This document shows, in pieces, positions 1 through 5,622 of a DNA stretch of 9,230 nt. How positions within the stretch are numbered: position 1 is the first letter of the stretch; each line of letters starts with the position of its first letter. This DNA is from JBPCOB01 sp051000715 (GTDB lineage: Bacteria; Actinomycetota; Actinomycetes; JALYNC01), in the NCBI GenBank assembly GCA_051000715.1, contig JBPCOB010000182.1, positions 1 through 9,230 on the forward strand, given 5' to 3'. Under the pieces are notes generated by a model. That model was not told the origin of the DNA. It saw only the letters and a list, made by a program, of their open reading frames with translations, and made no database searches. The translations under genes and the position numbers were made by a program.

Positions 1-3
1 AAC

Positions 4-771
4 CTACCGCCCGCCGGCCGTCAGCCCCCCGTCTACTACCAGCACCGAACCGGTGACGTAGGACGACGCGTCGCTGGCCAGGAAGACGGCCGGACCGACG
101 ATCTCCGCCGGCTGGGCCCACCGGGCCAGCGCCGACTCGGCCACCAGCCCGTGGGCGGCCTCCGGGTCTGCGCGGAGTCCCTCGTTGAGATTGGTCTCGG
201 TCCAGCCCGGGCACAGGGCGTTGACCCGGACGCCGGCCTGGCCCCACTCCATGGCCAACGACCGGGTGAGCGAGATCACCGCCGCCTTGGCCGCCCCGTA
301 CGGCGCGAGCTGCGGCGTGCCGACGAGGCCGGCCACGGAGGCCACGTTGATCACCGAGCCGGTGCCGCGCTCCAGCAGATGCGGACCGACCGCCGCACAG
401 ACGGAGACGACGGAGTCGAGGTTGAGCCGCAGCACCTTGTCCCAGCCGACCGGCCGCATCCGGGTGAACGGCGCGCGGAACGACGTACCTCCGGCGTTGT
501 TGACGACCACGTCCAGGTGACCCAGCCCGTCGATCGCCGCGGCCACCGTGCGTTGGACCGCGTGGCGGTCGGTGACGTCGCACGGCAGTACGACGGCCGT
601 CCGGCCCAGCTCCTCGGCCTGCTTGCGCACCTCGACCAGCGCCGCCTCGTCCCGGGCCACGAGCGCGACGTCGGCGCCGGCGGCGGCCAGGCCCAGGGCG
701 ATGGCGCGGCCGATGCCGCGGGAGGCGCCGGTGATGAACGCGGCGCGGCCGGCGAGGGAGAAGCCGGTCAT
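4..771 (-). CDS. SDR family NAD(P)-dependent oxidoreductase (FabG-like)
   Basis: Classical short-chain dehydrogenase of 255 residues, the usual length for the family, expected to interconvert a hydroxyl and a keto group in the cytoplasm. The cofactor motif TGASRGIG lies at residues 14-21, NNAG at 91-94, and the catalytic tetrad N117, S145, Y158, K162 is complete with the YxxxK spacing. The C-terminus has the usual SSYVTGSVLVVDGG segment. Arg18 and Arg40 after the second strand favour NADP(H), which is an inference. The ATG at 771 is chosen because it begins just before the Rossmann fold, overlaps the upstream hydrolase stop as ATGA, and has GGGAG 8 nt upstream; the frame stays open to 906 but that extension is Arg/Pro-rich and lies inside the hydrolase gene. 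It is the last gene of the operon visible here. The substrate cannot be told; the neighbouring hydroxyacyl-CoA dehydrogenase suggests an acyl-CoA or related hydroxy compound. Confidence 0.95.
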   Translation of the reverse strand: MTGFSLAGRAAFITGASRGIGRAIALGLAAAGADVALVARDEAALVEVRKQAEELGRTAVVLPCDVTDRHAVQRTVAAAIDGLGHLDVVVNNAGGTSFRAPFTRMRPVGWDKVLRLNLDSVVSVCAAVGPHLLERGTGSVINVASVAGLVGTPQLAPYGAAKAAVISLTRSLAMEWGQAGVRVNALCPGWTETNLNEGLRADPEAAHGLVAESALARWAQPAEIVGPAVFLASDASSYVTGSVLVVDGGLTAGGR

Positions 772-1559
772 CCGGCCGGCTCCCAGAAGGTCGGCAGTGG
801 CGTCGAGCCCGGGGCCAGCCGGGCGCTTACCTCGTCGAGCACCCGGTCGGCGTAGCGGGCGCCCACGAACAGGTGCTTGGCGCCTTCGACCTCGACCAGC
901 TGGCACTGGGGCACCCGGGCGAACCGGTCCCGCGCCTCCGCGGGGCGCAGATAGTCGTCGTACTCCGCAACGATCGAGACCAGCGGCTTGCCGCTGGCCG
1001 CCCAGCCGGCCAGGTCGGCGTTCCCGGCCTTCTTCAGCGGCGGCGAGATCAAGATGCCGCCCACCACGGTGTCGTCCTGGTAGCCGTAGCGAAGCACCAG
1101 CTCGGAGCCGAAGGACCAGCCGACCAGCCAGGGCGCCGGCAGCGACCTGCCGTCGACTCCTGCCTCGACCAGGTCCAGCGCCGCCGCCACGTCATACCGC
1201 TCGGCGTCTCCACCGTCGAAGAGCCCCTCGCTGCCGGCCGTGCCGCGGGTGTTGAACCGCAGGACGGCGATTCCGGCCAGCGCGGGCAGCCGCCAGGCGG
1301 CCTTGCGGAACAGGTGGCTGTCCTGCGAACCGCCGTGGGTGGGCAGCGGGTGCAGGCACACCATGGTCGCCACGGGCGGGCGGCCCTCGGGCAGCGCCAG
1401 CTCGCCTTCGAGGGCCAACCCGTCGGCGGTGTGCAGCTGCACCCACCGGCGTACGGCGGGCAGCACGGTGTTGGGGCGGATCGGCTCGCCGGAGGCGGCC
1501 CGCCGGCCGGCCAGCGACACCGGCGTGGACTCGGTCGGCAGCGGGGCCGGTTCAGCCAT
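768..1559 (-). CDS. alpha/beta hydrolase, COG2945-like
   Basis: Soluble alpha/beta hydrolase of 263 residues. An N-terminal stretch of about 35 residues precedes a beta-rich start (WVQLHTADGLALEGEL). The oxyanion region has LHPLPTHGG at 69-77, followed by RFNTRGTAGSEG at 101-112, the signature of COG2945-type hydrolases (HPhP..GG and RFNxRG). The nucleophile elbow is GWSFGS with Ser149, the acid is Asp202 or Asp201 in EYDDYL, and the base is His229 in EGAKHLF, so the triad is complete. The ATG at 1559 overlaps the end of the 83-residue gene by 8 bp (ATGGCTGA), and its stop overlaps the SDR start by 4 bp. I see no good Shine-Dalgarno before 1559, so translation probably depends on coupling. 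The substrate is unknown; ester or thioester hydrolysis would fit the acyl-CoA context, but that is an inference. Confidence 0.92.
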   Translation of the reverse strand: MAEPAPLPTESTPVSLAGRRAASGEPIRPNTVLPAVRRWVQLHTADGLALEGELALPEGRPPVATMVCLHPLPTHGGSQDSHLFRKAAWRLPALAGIAVLRFNTRGTAGSEGLFDGGDAERYDVAAALDLVEAGVDGRSLPAPWLVGWSFGSELVLRYGYQDDTVVGGILISPPLKKAGNADLAGWAASGKPLVSIVAEYDDYLRPAEARDRFARVPQCQLVEVEGAKHLFVGARYADRVLDEVSARLAPGSTPLPTFWEPAG

Positions 1560-1803
1560 GGCGGGGGGCGTTCTTCGAGCGGTGCACCTTGACGCGGCGG
1601 CGGTCGCGGGCCCGCCAGCAGGTGGTGTGCCAGTGCCGCCGGTCGTCCAGGGCGCCCTCAGGCCAGGCGACCGCGTGCGGCGTGGCCGGCCGGATCTCCT
1701 GGTCGCAGCCGGGGCAGCGGTAGGGCTTGGTCGACGCCGACCCGGTGACGTAGCGCACCACCCAGTCGCCGTCCGGCCAGCTCTCGACGTTGTCCACGGT
1801 CAC
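1552..1803 (-). CDS. small conserved actinobacterial protein, probable zinc-binding (CxxC...HxHxxC)
   Basis: An 83-residue protein that would be missed by taking the longest ORF, because its frame stays open up to 2127 across the dehydrogenase gene. The GTG at 1803 is chosen because it overlaps the dehydrogenase stop as GTGA and because conserved sequence begins right after it (VESWPDGDWVVRYVTG). Visible motifs are YRCPGC (C30, C33), HAVAWP, and DRRHWHTTCWRARDRR (H57, H59, C62), ending in RSKNAPRHG. Cys/His spacing fits one zinc site, which is an inference. I recognise the pattern as a conserved actinobacterial family often labelled 'ATP/GTP-binding protein'; no P-loop is visible, so that label is not supported. 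Remembered homologues carry a longer charged N-terminus, so this copy looks short. The basic C-terminus could bind nucleic acid. Function unknown. It is translationally coupled on both sides. Confidence 0.85.
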   Translation of the reverse strand: MTVDNVESWPDGDWVVRYVTGSASTKPYRCPGCDQEIRPATPHAVAWPEGALDDRRHWHTTCWRARDRRRVKVHRSKNAPRHG

Positions 1804-3392
1804 CGCCCGACCGGGTCGGGGCCGCGCCGGCCGGCGAGGGCCAGCTGCTCCAGCAGCGGGGACGGAGCCAGTCCGGGCTCCGGGATCTCGCGGTACAGCG
1901 CGGCCTGCGTCGCGAGCGCCACGTCCGCCCCGATCCGGTCCAGCAGCTGGAACGGTCCAGCCGGGTAGCCACAGCCCAGCCGCATGGCGGCGTCGATGTC
2001 GGACTCGGTGGCGTAGCCCGAGTCGAGCATCCGCACGGCCGCGTTGAGGTGCGGGAACAGCAACGCGTCCACCACCAGGCCGGCCCGGTCCCGGCAGCAG
2101 ACCACGGTGCGGCCGGCCTTCTCGCACACCTCCCGGACCGCGGCCGCCGCGTCCGGAGCCGTCGCGACCGTCGACGCAACTTCGACCAGCGCTGTGTCGC
2201 GCCAGCGCAGCCCCACCACGTCGGCTGGTCGGCTGGTCGTGGCGGCGAGCCGGACGACCGGCGTGCCGGCCGGCACCATCAGCGCCAGCACGGCACCCGG
2301 CCGGAGTGCCCGGTCCAGCTCCGCCAGCTGCACCGAGCCACCATCCCCGACGATCACCACGAGATCCCGGTCGAGGAGAGGGCCGAGGTCAGCCGACGGT
2401 TCGAGTCTGGCGACGTCGTACCCGCCGCCGGCGAGGCTGGCCGCGATGTCGGTTGCCGGCGGACCCGCGCCGACCACGCCGATCCGCGCCACCGGCCGCG
2501 CCTCGATCGGGGCGCCCGCAACCGGTTCGTCGCTGCCGTCGTAGGTGTAGAAGCCCCGGCCCGTCTTGCGGCCCAGCAAGCCGGCGGTCACCAGCTCCCG
2601 CAGGATCGGGGCCGGCGCATGCAGCCGGTCGCCCGAGGCGCGGTACATCGTCTCCAGGATTTCGTACGCCGTGTCCAAGCCGATCAGGTCGAGCAGCGCG
2701 AGCGGTCCCATCGGGAGGCCGACACCCACCGTCATGGCCACGTCGATGTCCTGGCGGGCGGCGTGGCCGGACTCGTGCATCGAGGCCGCGGCGTTGAGGT
2801 AGCCGAAGAGCAGCGCGTTGGCGATGAACCCGGCCCGGTCCCCCACCCGTACGGCGGTCTTGCCGGCCCGGGATGCGAGCCGGGCCACCTCCCCGCCGAC
2901 CGCCGGATCGGTTCGCACGGTGGAGACCACCTCGACCAGTCCCATGATCGGCGCGGGGTTGAACCAGTGCATGCCCAGCACCCGGTCCGGCCGGCCGGTC
3001 GCCATCGCAATCTCGATCACCGGCAGCGAGGAGGTGTTGGTGGCCAGGATCGTCGCCGGCGGGCAGATCCGATCCAGCTCGGTGAAGAGTGCGCGCTTGA
3101 TCTCCAGACGCTCGGGGACGGCCTCGACGACCAGGTCGACCTCTGCCATCGCGGCGAGCTTGGCGCGAAGCTCCACCCGGCTCAGGATCTCCGCCGCCGC
3201 AGCCTCGCTGAGCTTGCCGCGGGCCACCGCACGGCCGGTGGACTTCTCCAGATTCGCCCGGCCCCGGGCCAGCGCCGTCTCGCCCACCTCCACGCCGACC
3301 ACCTCGAGGCCGGACCTGGCCAGCACCTCGGCGATGCCGGCGCCCATCGTGCCCAGCCCGACCACGCCGACCCGGGAGATCTCCCCCGCCAT
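1800..3392 (-). CDS. 3-hydroxyacyl-CoA dehydrogenase with duplicated module (PaaH-like architecture)
   Basis: A 530-residue protein of two related halves. Residues 1-185 form the NAD-binding domain, with GLGTMG at 12-17 and an acidic residue after the second strand. Residues 186-285 are the C-terminal dehydrogenase domain, ending in GRKTGRGFYTYDG. The catalytic set S121 (NTSS), H142 (HWFNP), E154 and N192 has the same spacing as human HADH S137/H158/E170/N208. It should oxidise L-3-hydroxyacyl-CoA to 3-ketoacyl-CoA with NAD+. The second half (301-530) repeats the fold in degenerate form: GAGPPA for the dinucleotide loop, R396 at the His position, D442 at the Asn position, and no RKTGRG motif. 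This layout (3HCDH_N, 3HCDH, reduced Rossmann, 3HCDH) is known from PaaH-type enzymes. The ATG at 3392 begins right at the Rossmann fold; the frame runs on to 3509 but crosses the divergent gene's start. First gene of the operon. Confidence 0.95.
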   Translation of the reverse strand: MAGEISRVGVVGLGTMGAGIAEVLARSGLEVVGVEVGETALARGRANLEKSTGRAVARGKLSEAAAAEILSRVELRAKLAAMAEVDLVVEAVPERLEIKRALFTELDRICPPATILATNTSSLPVIEIAMATGRPDRVLGMHWFNPAPIMGLVEVVSTVRTDPAVGGEVARLASRAGKTAVRVGDRAGFIANALLFGYLNAAASMHESGHAARQDIDVAMTVGVGLPMGPLALLDLIGLDTAYEILETMYRASGDRLHAPAPILRELVTAGLLGRKTGRGFYTYDGSDEPVAGAPIEARPVARIGVVGAGPPATDIAASLAGGGYDVARLEPSADLGPLLDRDLVVIVGDGGSVQLAELDRALRPGAVLALMVPAGTPVVRLAATTSRPADVVGLRWRDTALVEVASTVATAPDAAAAVREVCEKAGRTVVCCRDRAGLVVDALLFPHLNAAVRMLDSGYATESDIDAAMRLGCGYPAGPFQLLDRIGADVALATQAALYREIPEPGLAPSPLLEQLALAGRRGPDPVGR

Positions 3393-3446
3393 CCGACCCC
3401 GCTTCCGCCGCCCCGCCCGCACCCAGGTTCGCGGCAGTCTCTCAGA

Positions 3447-3463
3447 GCGGTCGGGCCGACCGC
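3447..3463. promoter_or_regulatory. 17-bp palindrome, candidate operator in divergent gap
   Basis: GCGGTCGGGCCGACCGC has perfect 8-bp arms around one central base. It sits between two divergent genes, 54 bp before the dehydrogenase start and 25 bp before the DUF3159 start, where it would cover the -35 area of the plus-strand promoter candidate at 3475-3480. The size and symmetry fit a dimeric repressor such as a TetR-type regulator, and no regulator gene is in the window. Short GC-rich palindromes also arise by chance at this base composition, so binding is an inference. Confidence 0.4.
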
Positions 3464-3474
3464 CGGAGGCGCCG

Positions 3475-3480
3475 TACCCT
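3475..3480 (+). promoter_or_regulatory. candidate -10 element TACCCT for the DUF3159 gene
   Basis: TACCCT matches the actinobacterial TAnnnT -10 pattern. It ends 8 nt before the ATG at 3489, so the expected transcription start falls at or just before the start codon, giving a leaderless or nearly leaderless mRNA. A GGAG at 3482-3485 lies only 3 nt before the ATG, too close to work well as a Shine-Dalgarno. No convincing -35 hexamer is visible. Confidence 0.35.
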
Positions 3481-3488
3481 TGGAGCCC

Positions 3489-4181
3489 ATGGACGACCAC
3501 GACCGCCATGAGTCGCCGGCACCCTCGGTGCTGGTCGCCGCGATCGGCGGTCGCCGGGGCGTCCTCGACAGCTCACTGCCCTCGGTGCTGTTCGTGTTGG
3601 TGTACGCCCGGTACGGACTGCGGCCCGCGATCGGGGCGGCGCTCGGGCTGGCCGGCGTGCTGCTGGTGGTCCGGCTGCTACGCCGGGAGCCGCTGCGCTA
3701 CGCCGTCAACGGCTTCGCCGGCGTGGCGATCTCGGCTCTGTTCGCTCTCTGGCTCGGCCGGGCCGAGGGCTTCTTCCTACCCGGGATCATCATCAACATC
3801 GTGTACGCCGCGATCTTCCTCGGATCCATCGTTCTCCGCCGCCCGCTGGTCGGCCTGGTGCTCGCCGCGTTCCACCCCCAGGAGCCCGGTCGGCCGGTCG
3901 GGGACCGGCTGGCCAGGGTGCACGTGTGGGCGACGGCCGGTTGGGCAGCGGTCTTCGCGACCCGGGCCGGGGTGCAGGGGGCCCTGTACCTGGCCGGCCG
4001 TCCGGGCTGGCTGGCCGCGAGCAAGATCGCACTCGGATGGCCGCTGACCCTGCTGGCATTCGCCCTGACCATGGCCGCCGTACGCCGGGTGACCGCCGAC
4101 AGCGCCGGGGAGCAGTCCGGTTCACCGGCACCGCAGGGCGCCGACCCCGCGGCGGTTCCCTCGACGTCCCATCGCCCGTAG
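3489..4181 (+). CDS. DUF3159 family integral membrane protein
   Basis: A 230-residue polytopic membrane protein. The N-terminal motif IGGRRGVLDSSLPSVLFVLVY (19-39), the VNGF segment and GFFLPGIIINIVYAA (94-108) are what I associate with the actinobacterial DUF3159 family. About six to seven hydrophobic segments are visible, near residues 31-41, 46-64, 74-90, 96-116, 119-128, 146-168 and 180-198, separated by Arg-rich loops (RLLRREPLR, RRPL). The last 30 residues are a hydrophilic Ser/Pro/Gly tail, probably cytoplasmic. There is no cleavable signal peptide. The ATG at 3489 is the first start inside membrane-protein sequence; the upstream open frame to 2049 is antisense to the dehydrogenase. 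It heads a plus-strand group, with the AIM24 gene only 21 bp downstream. Function is unknown; a transporter or membrane scaffold role would be a guess. Confidence 0.9.
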   Translation: MDDHDRHESPAPSVLVAAIGGRRGVLDSSLPSVLFVLVYARYGLRPAIGAALGLAGVLLVVRLLRREPLRYAVNGFAGVAISALFALWLGRAEGFFLPGIIINIVYAAIFLGSIVLRRPLVGLVLAAFHPQEPGRPVGDRLARVHVWATAGWAAVFATRAGVQGALYLAGRPGWLAASKIALGWPLTLLAFALTMAAVRRVTADSAGEQSGSPAPQGADPAAVPSTSHRP

Positions 4182-4184
4182 GGT
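4179..4184 (+). promoter_or_regulatory. candidate -10 element TAGGGT for the AIM24 gene
   Basis: TAGGGT overlaps the DUF3159 stop codon and fits TAnnnT. TTCCCT lies 17 bp upstream at 4156-4161 as a weak -35 match. A start near 4191 would leave about 12 nt of leader holding GAGGGGG (4191-4197), a fair Shine-Dalgarno 5 nt before the ATG at 4203. The AIM24 gene could therefore be transcribed on its own as well as with DUF3159. Confidence 0.25.
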
Positions 4185-4202
4185 CCAGTCGAGGGGGTTC
4201 TC

Positions 4203-4997
4203 ATGCTTGCGCACAAGCTCGTCGGAAACGCCATGCAGATGTCGGTCTGCCAGCTCGCGGCCGGTCAGACCGTCTACTGCGAGGCCGGCAAGTTCCTGTG
4301 GAAGACCACCAACGTCACCGTCGAGACCCGGCTGACGAAACCGCAGAGCAAGTCAGCCGGGGCGCCGAGCTCGGGCGGTGGGTTCCTGTCCATGGCCCTC
4401 GACGTGGGCAAGCGGGTCATCGCCGGCGAGTCGCTCGCCTTTCAGTACTACACGGCGGTCGGCGGATCGGGCCTGGTCACCTTCGCCGGCGTACTGCCCG
4501 GAGAGATGCGGGCGATCGAGCTTGACGGTACCCATGGCTGGTACGCCGAGAAGGACGCCTTCATCGCGGCCGAGTCGACCGTCGACTTCGACATCGCGTT
4601 TTCCGGCTTCCGCACCGGTCGCAAGGGCGGCGAAGGCTTCATCCTGGAGAAGTTCACCGGCACCGGCACACTCTTCATCGCCGGCGCCGGGAACTTCATC
4701 GAGCTCAACCCGGCCAAGTACGGCGGCAAGATCCAGGTCGACACCGGCTGCGTCGTCGCGTTCGAGGACTCGATCCACTACGGCGTCGAGCGGGTGGGGG
4801 CGCTCAACGCCCAGACCGCGATGACCGCCCTGTTCGGTGGCGAGGGCCTGAACCTGGCCACGCTCGAGGGCGACGGCACGGTGATCCTCCAGTCGATGAC
4901 GATCGAGGGACTGGCGAAGGCGCTGGCCAAGAACATGGGTATGTCGGATGAGAAGAAGGGGCCGCTCGGCGGCCTGCTGTCCGGCAGCTTCGAGTAA
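4203..4997 (+). CDS. AIM24 family protein (TIGR00266/DUF124-like)
   Basis: A 264-residue, glycine-rich, beta-strand-rich protein with no membrane segment or signal peptide. The order of motifs fits the AIM24 family: an N-terminal strand region with GQTVYCEAGKFLW (21-33), a Gly/Ser linker and GGGFLSMALDVGKRVIAGES (58-77), a central VLPGEMRAIELDGTHGWYAEKDAFIA (97-122), then the hallmark GGEGFILEKFTGTGTLFIAGAG near 142-163, and a final acidic/Gly-rich tail. The yeast namesake AIM24 is a mitochondrial protein linked to inner-membrane organisation; bacterial members have no settled function. GAGGGGG stands 5 nt before the ATG. The small gene at 5010 follows after 12 bp with its own strong ribosome site, so the two very probably share a transcript and perhaps a complex. 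Confidence 0.92.
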   Translation: MLAHKLVGNAMQMSVCQLAAGQTVYCEAGKFLWKTTNVTVETRLTKPQSKSAGAPSSGGGFLSMALDVGKRVIAGESLAFQYYTAVGGSGLVTFAGVLPGEMRAIELDGTHGWYAEKDAFIAAESTVDFDIAFSGFRTGRKGGEGFILEKFTGTGTLFIAGAGNFIELNPAKYGGKIQVDTGCVVAFEDSIHYGVERVGALNAQTAMTALFGGEGLNLATLEGDGTVILQSMTIEGLAKALAKNMGMSDEKKGPLGGLLSGSFE

Positions 4998-5009
4998 GGG
5001 AGAGCGGCA

Positions 5010-5393
5010 ATGGGTTTCCTCGACAAGGCTCGCGACGCCGCCCAGCAGGCGGCCACCAAGGCACAGCAAGGCATGGCGCAGGGACAGGCGAAGCTCGGGG
5101 AGGTCCAGTCCAAGCGGGCGTCTGACGGGCTGCTTCGCGACCTGGGCGCCGCCTTCTACTCCGAGCAGCGCCAGGGCGGCAGTTCGGAGGCGGTAGTCGG
5201 CGCGCTGCGGGCGATCGACACCCACGTCGCCCAGAACGGTCCGATCGACACCTCGTCGAGCCCGGACGGCGGCAGCGGCCCCCGCTCGGCCACCGGCACG
5301 CCGCCGCCGCCCACGTCGGCCACGGGCACCCCGCCGCCCAGCCCGGCAACCCCGACCGCGCCCAGCGGGGACTTCAAGCTCGACGACCTCTAG
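5010..5393 (+). CDS. small conserved hypothetical protein with amphipathic N-terminus and Pro-rich repeat tail
   Basis: A 127-residue protein I cannot assign to a named family, although its start (MGFLDKARDAAQQAATKAQQ) and the LLRDLGAAFYSEQRQGG segment at 41-57 resemble conserved small actinobacterial proteins. Residues 2-36 are Ala/Gln/Lys-rich and should form a long amphipathic helix; residues 60-75 look like a second helix. Residues 80-120 are disordered Ser/Thr/Pro sequence with two tandem 10-residue units (SATGTPPPPT, SATGTPPPSP). The protein ends in the acidic motif DFKLDDL, which could be a docking peptide (inference). There is no signal peptide or membrane helix. AAGGGAGAG ends 5 nt before the ATG, a strong ribosome site, and the gene follows AIM24 by 12 bp. 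Coding is supported by that context and by G/C-rich third positions. Confidence 0.85.
   Translation: MGFLDKARDAAQQAATKAQQGMAQGQAKLGEVQSKRASDGLLRDLGAAFYSEQRQGGSSEAVVGALRAIDTHVAQNGPIDTSSSPDGGSGPRSATGTPPPPTSATGTPPPSPATPTAPSGDFKLDDL
5286..5345 (+). repeat. two tandem 30-bp units inside the small gene
   Basis: Units at 5286-5315 and 5316-5345 are near-identical over most of their length, starting TCGGCCAC(C/G)GGCAC. They encode consecutive 10-residue Pro/Thr-rich units. The in-frame period suggests expansion by slippage or unequal recombination, and copy number may vary between strains. Confidence 0.8.
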
Positions 5394-5431
5394 ACCGGAG
5401 CAGCTCGGCACGAAACCATTCCGTGACGTGA

Positions 5432-5459
5432 AACTGCGCTGGTCGCAGGAGGCGCAGTT
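5432..5459 (+). terminator. hairpin after the AIM24 group, possible terminator
   Basis: AACTGCGC at 5432-5439 pairs perfectly with GCGCAGTT at 5452-5459 around a 12-nt interval, and one more G-U pair can form inside it. It begins 39 bp after the stop of the small gene. No true U-tract follows, only a T-containing stretch (5459-5477), so it is a weak or actinobacterial-style terminator candidate, or an RNA-stabilising 3' hairpin. Confidence 0.45.
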
Positions 5460-5551
5460 GGATCGATCGTTGTTGCTTCCACCCGCCGATTTCCGCTGTC
5501 TTGGCGAGTACAGGCAACTCCGTCTGATCCAGGAACCGTTCCAAGACCCAC

Positions 5552-5575
5552 CGGCCGGGCGCGATCTACCGGCCG
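5552..5575. promoter_or_regulatory. inverted repeat upstream of the second hydrolase
   Basis: CGGCCGG (5552-5558) and CCGGCCG (5569-5575) are perfect 7-bp inverted arms around 10 bp, ending 47 bp before the hydrolase ATG. This could be an operator or a leader hairpin. The arms are pure G/C and easy to get by chance. No clear -10 is visible in the 5460-5622 stretch, so the hydrolase promoter is unassigned. Confidence 0.2.
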
Positions 5576-5622
5576 CCCCAGGTCGGCCACCACGCGAGTA
5601 ATGGCTGGACGAGGATGGCGTC

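Noticed and set aside
151..855. Plus-strand ORF opposite the SDR gene
   Set aside because: Antisense to an intact SDR with a full catalytic tetrad; the translation is His/Arg/Gly-rich and unlike a real protein.
1552..1803. 'ATP/GTP-binding protein' as a function for the 83-residue gene
   Set aside because: No Walker A or other nucleotide-binding motif is present; the name is a legacy label for this family.
2049..3488. Long plus-strand open frame running in phase into the DUF3159 gene
   Set aside because: It is antisense to the dehydrogenase, rich in Arg/His/Gly shadow sequence, and the recognisable membrane protein begins only at 3489.
3698..4234. 178-residue minus-strand ORF opposite the DUF3159 gene
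   Set aside because: Ser/Arg/Pro-rich shadow of a clear membrane-protein gene; no motif and no ribosome site.
5390..5593. 67-residue minus-strand ORF in the 5394-5622 gap
   Set aside because: No family resemblance, no operon context and weak coding bias; it spans the hairpin.
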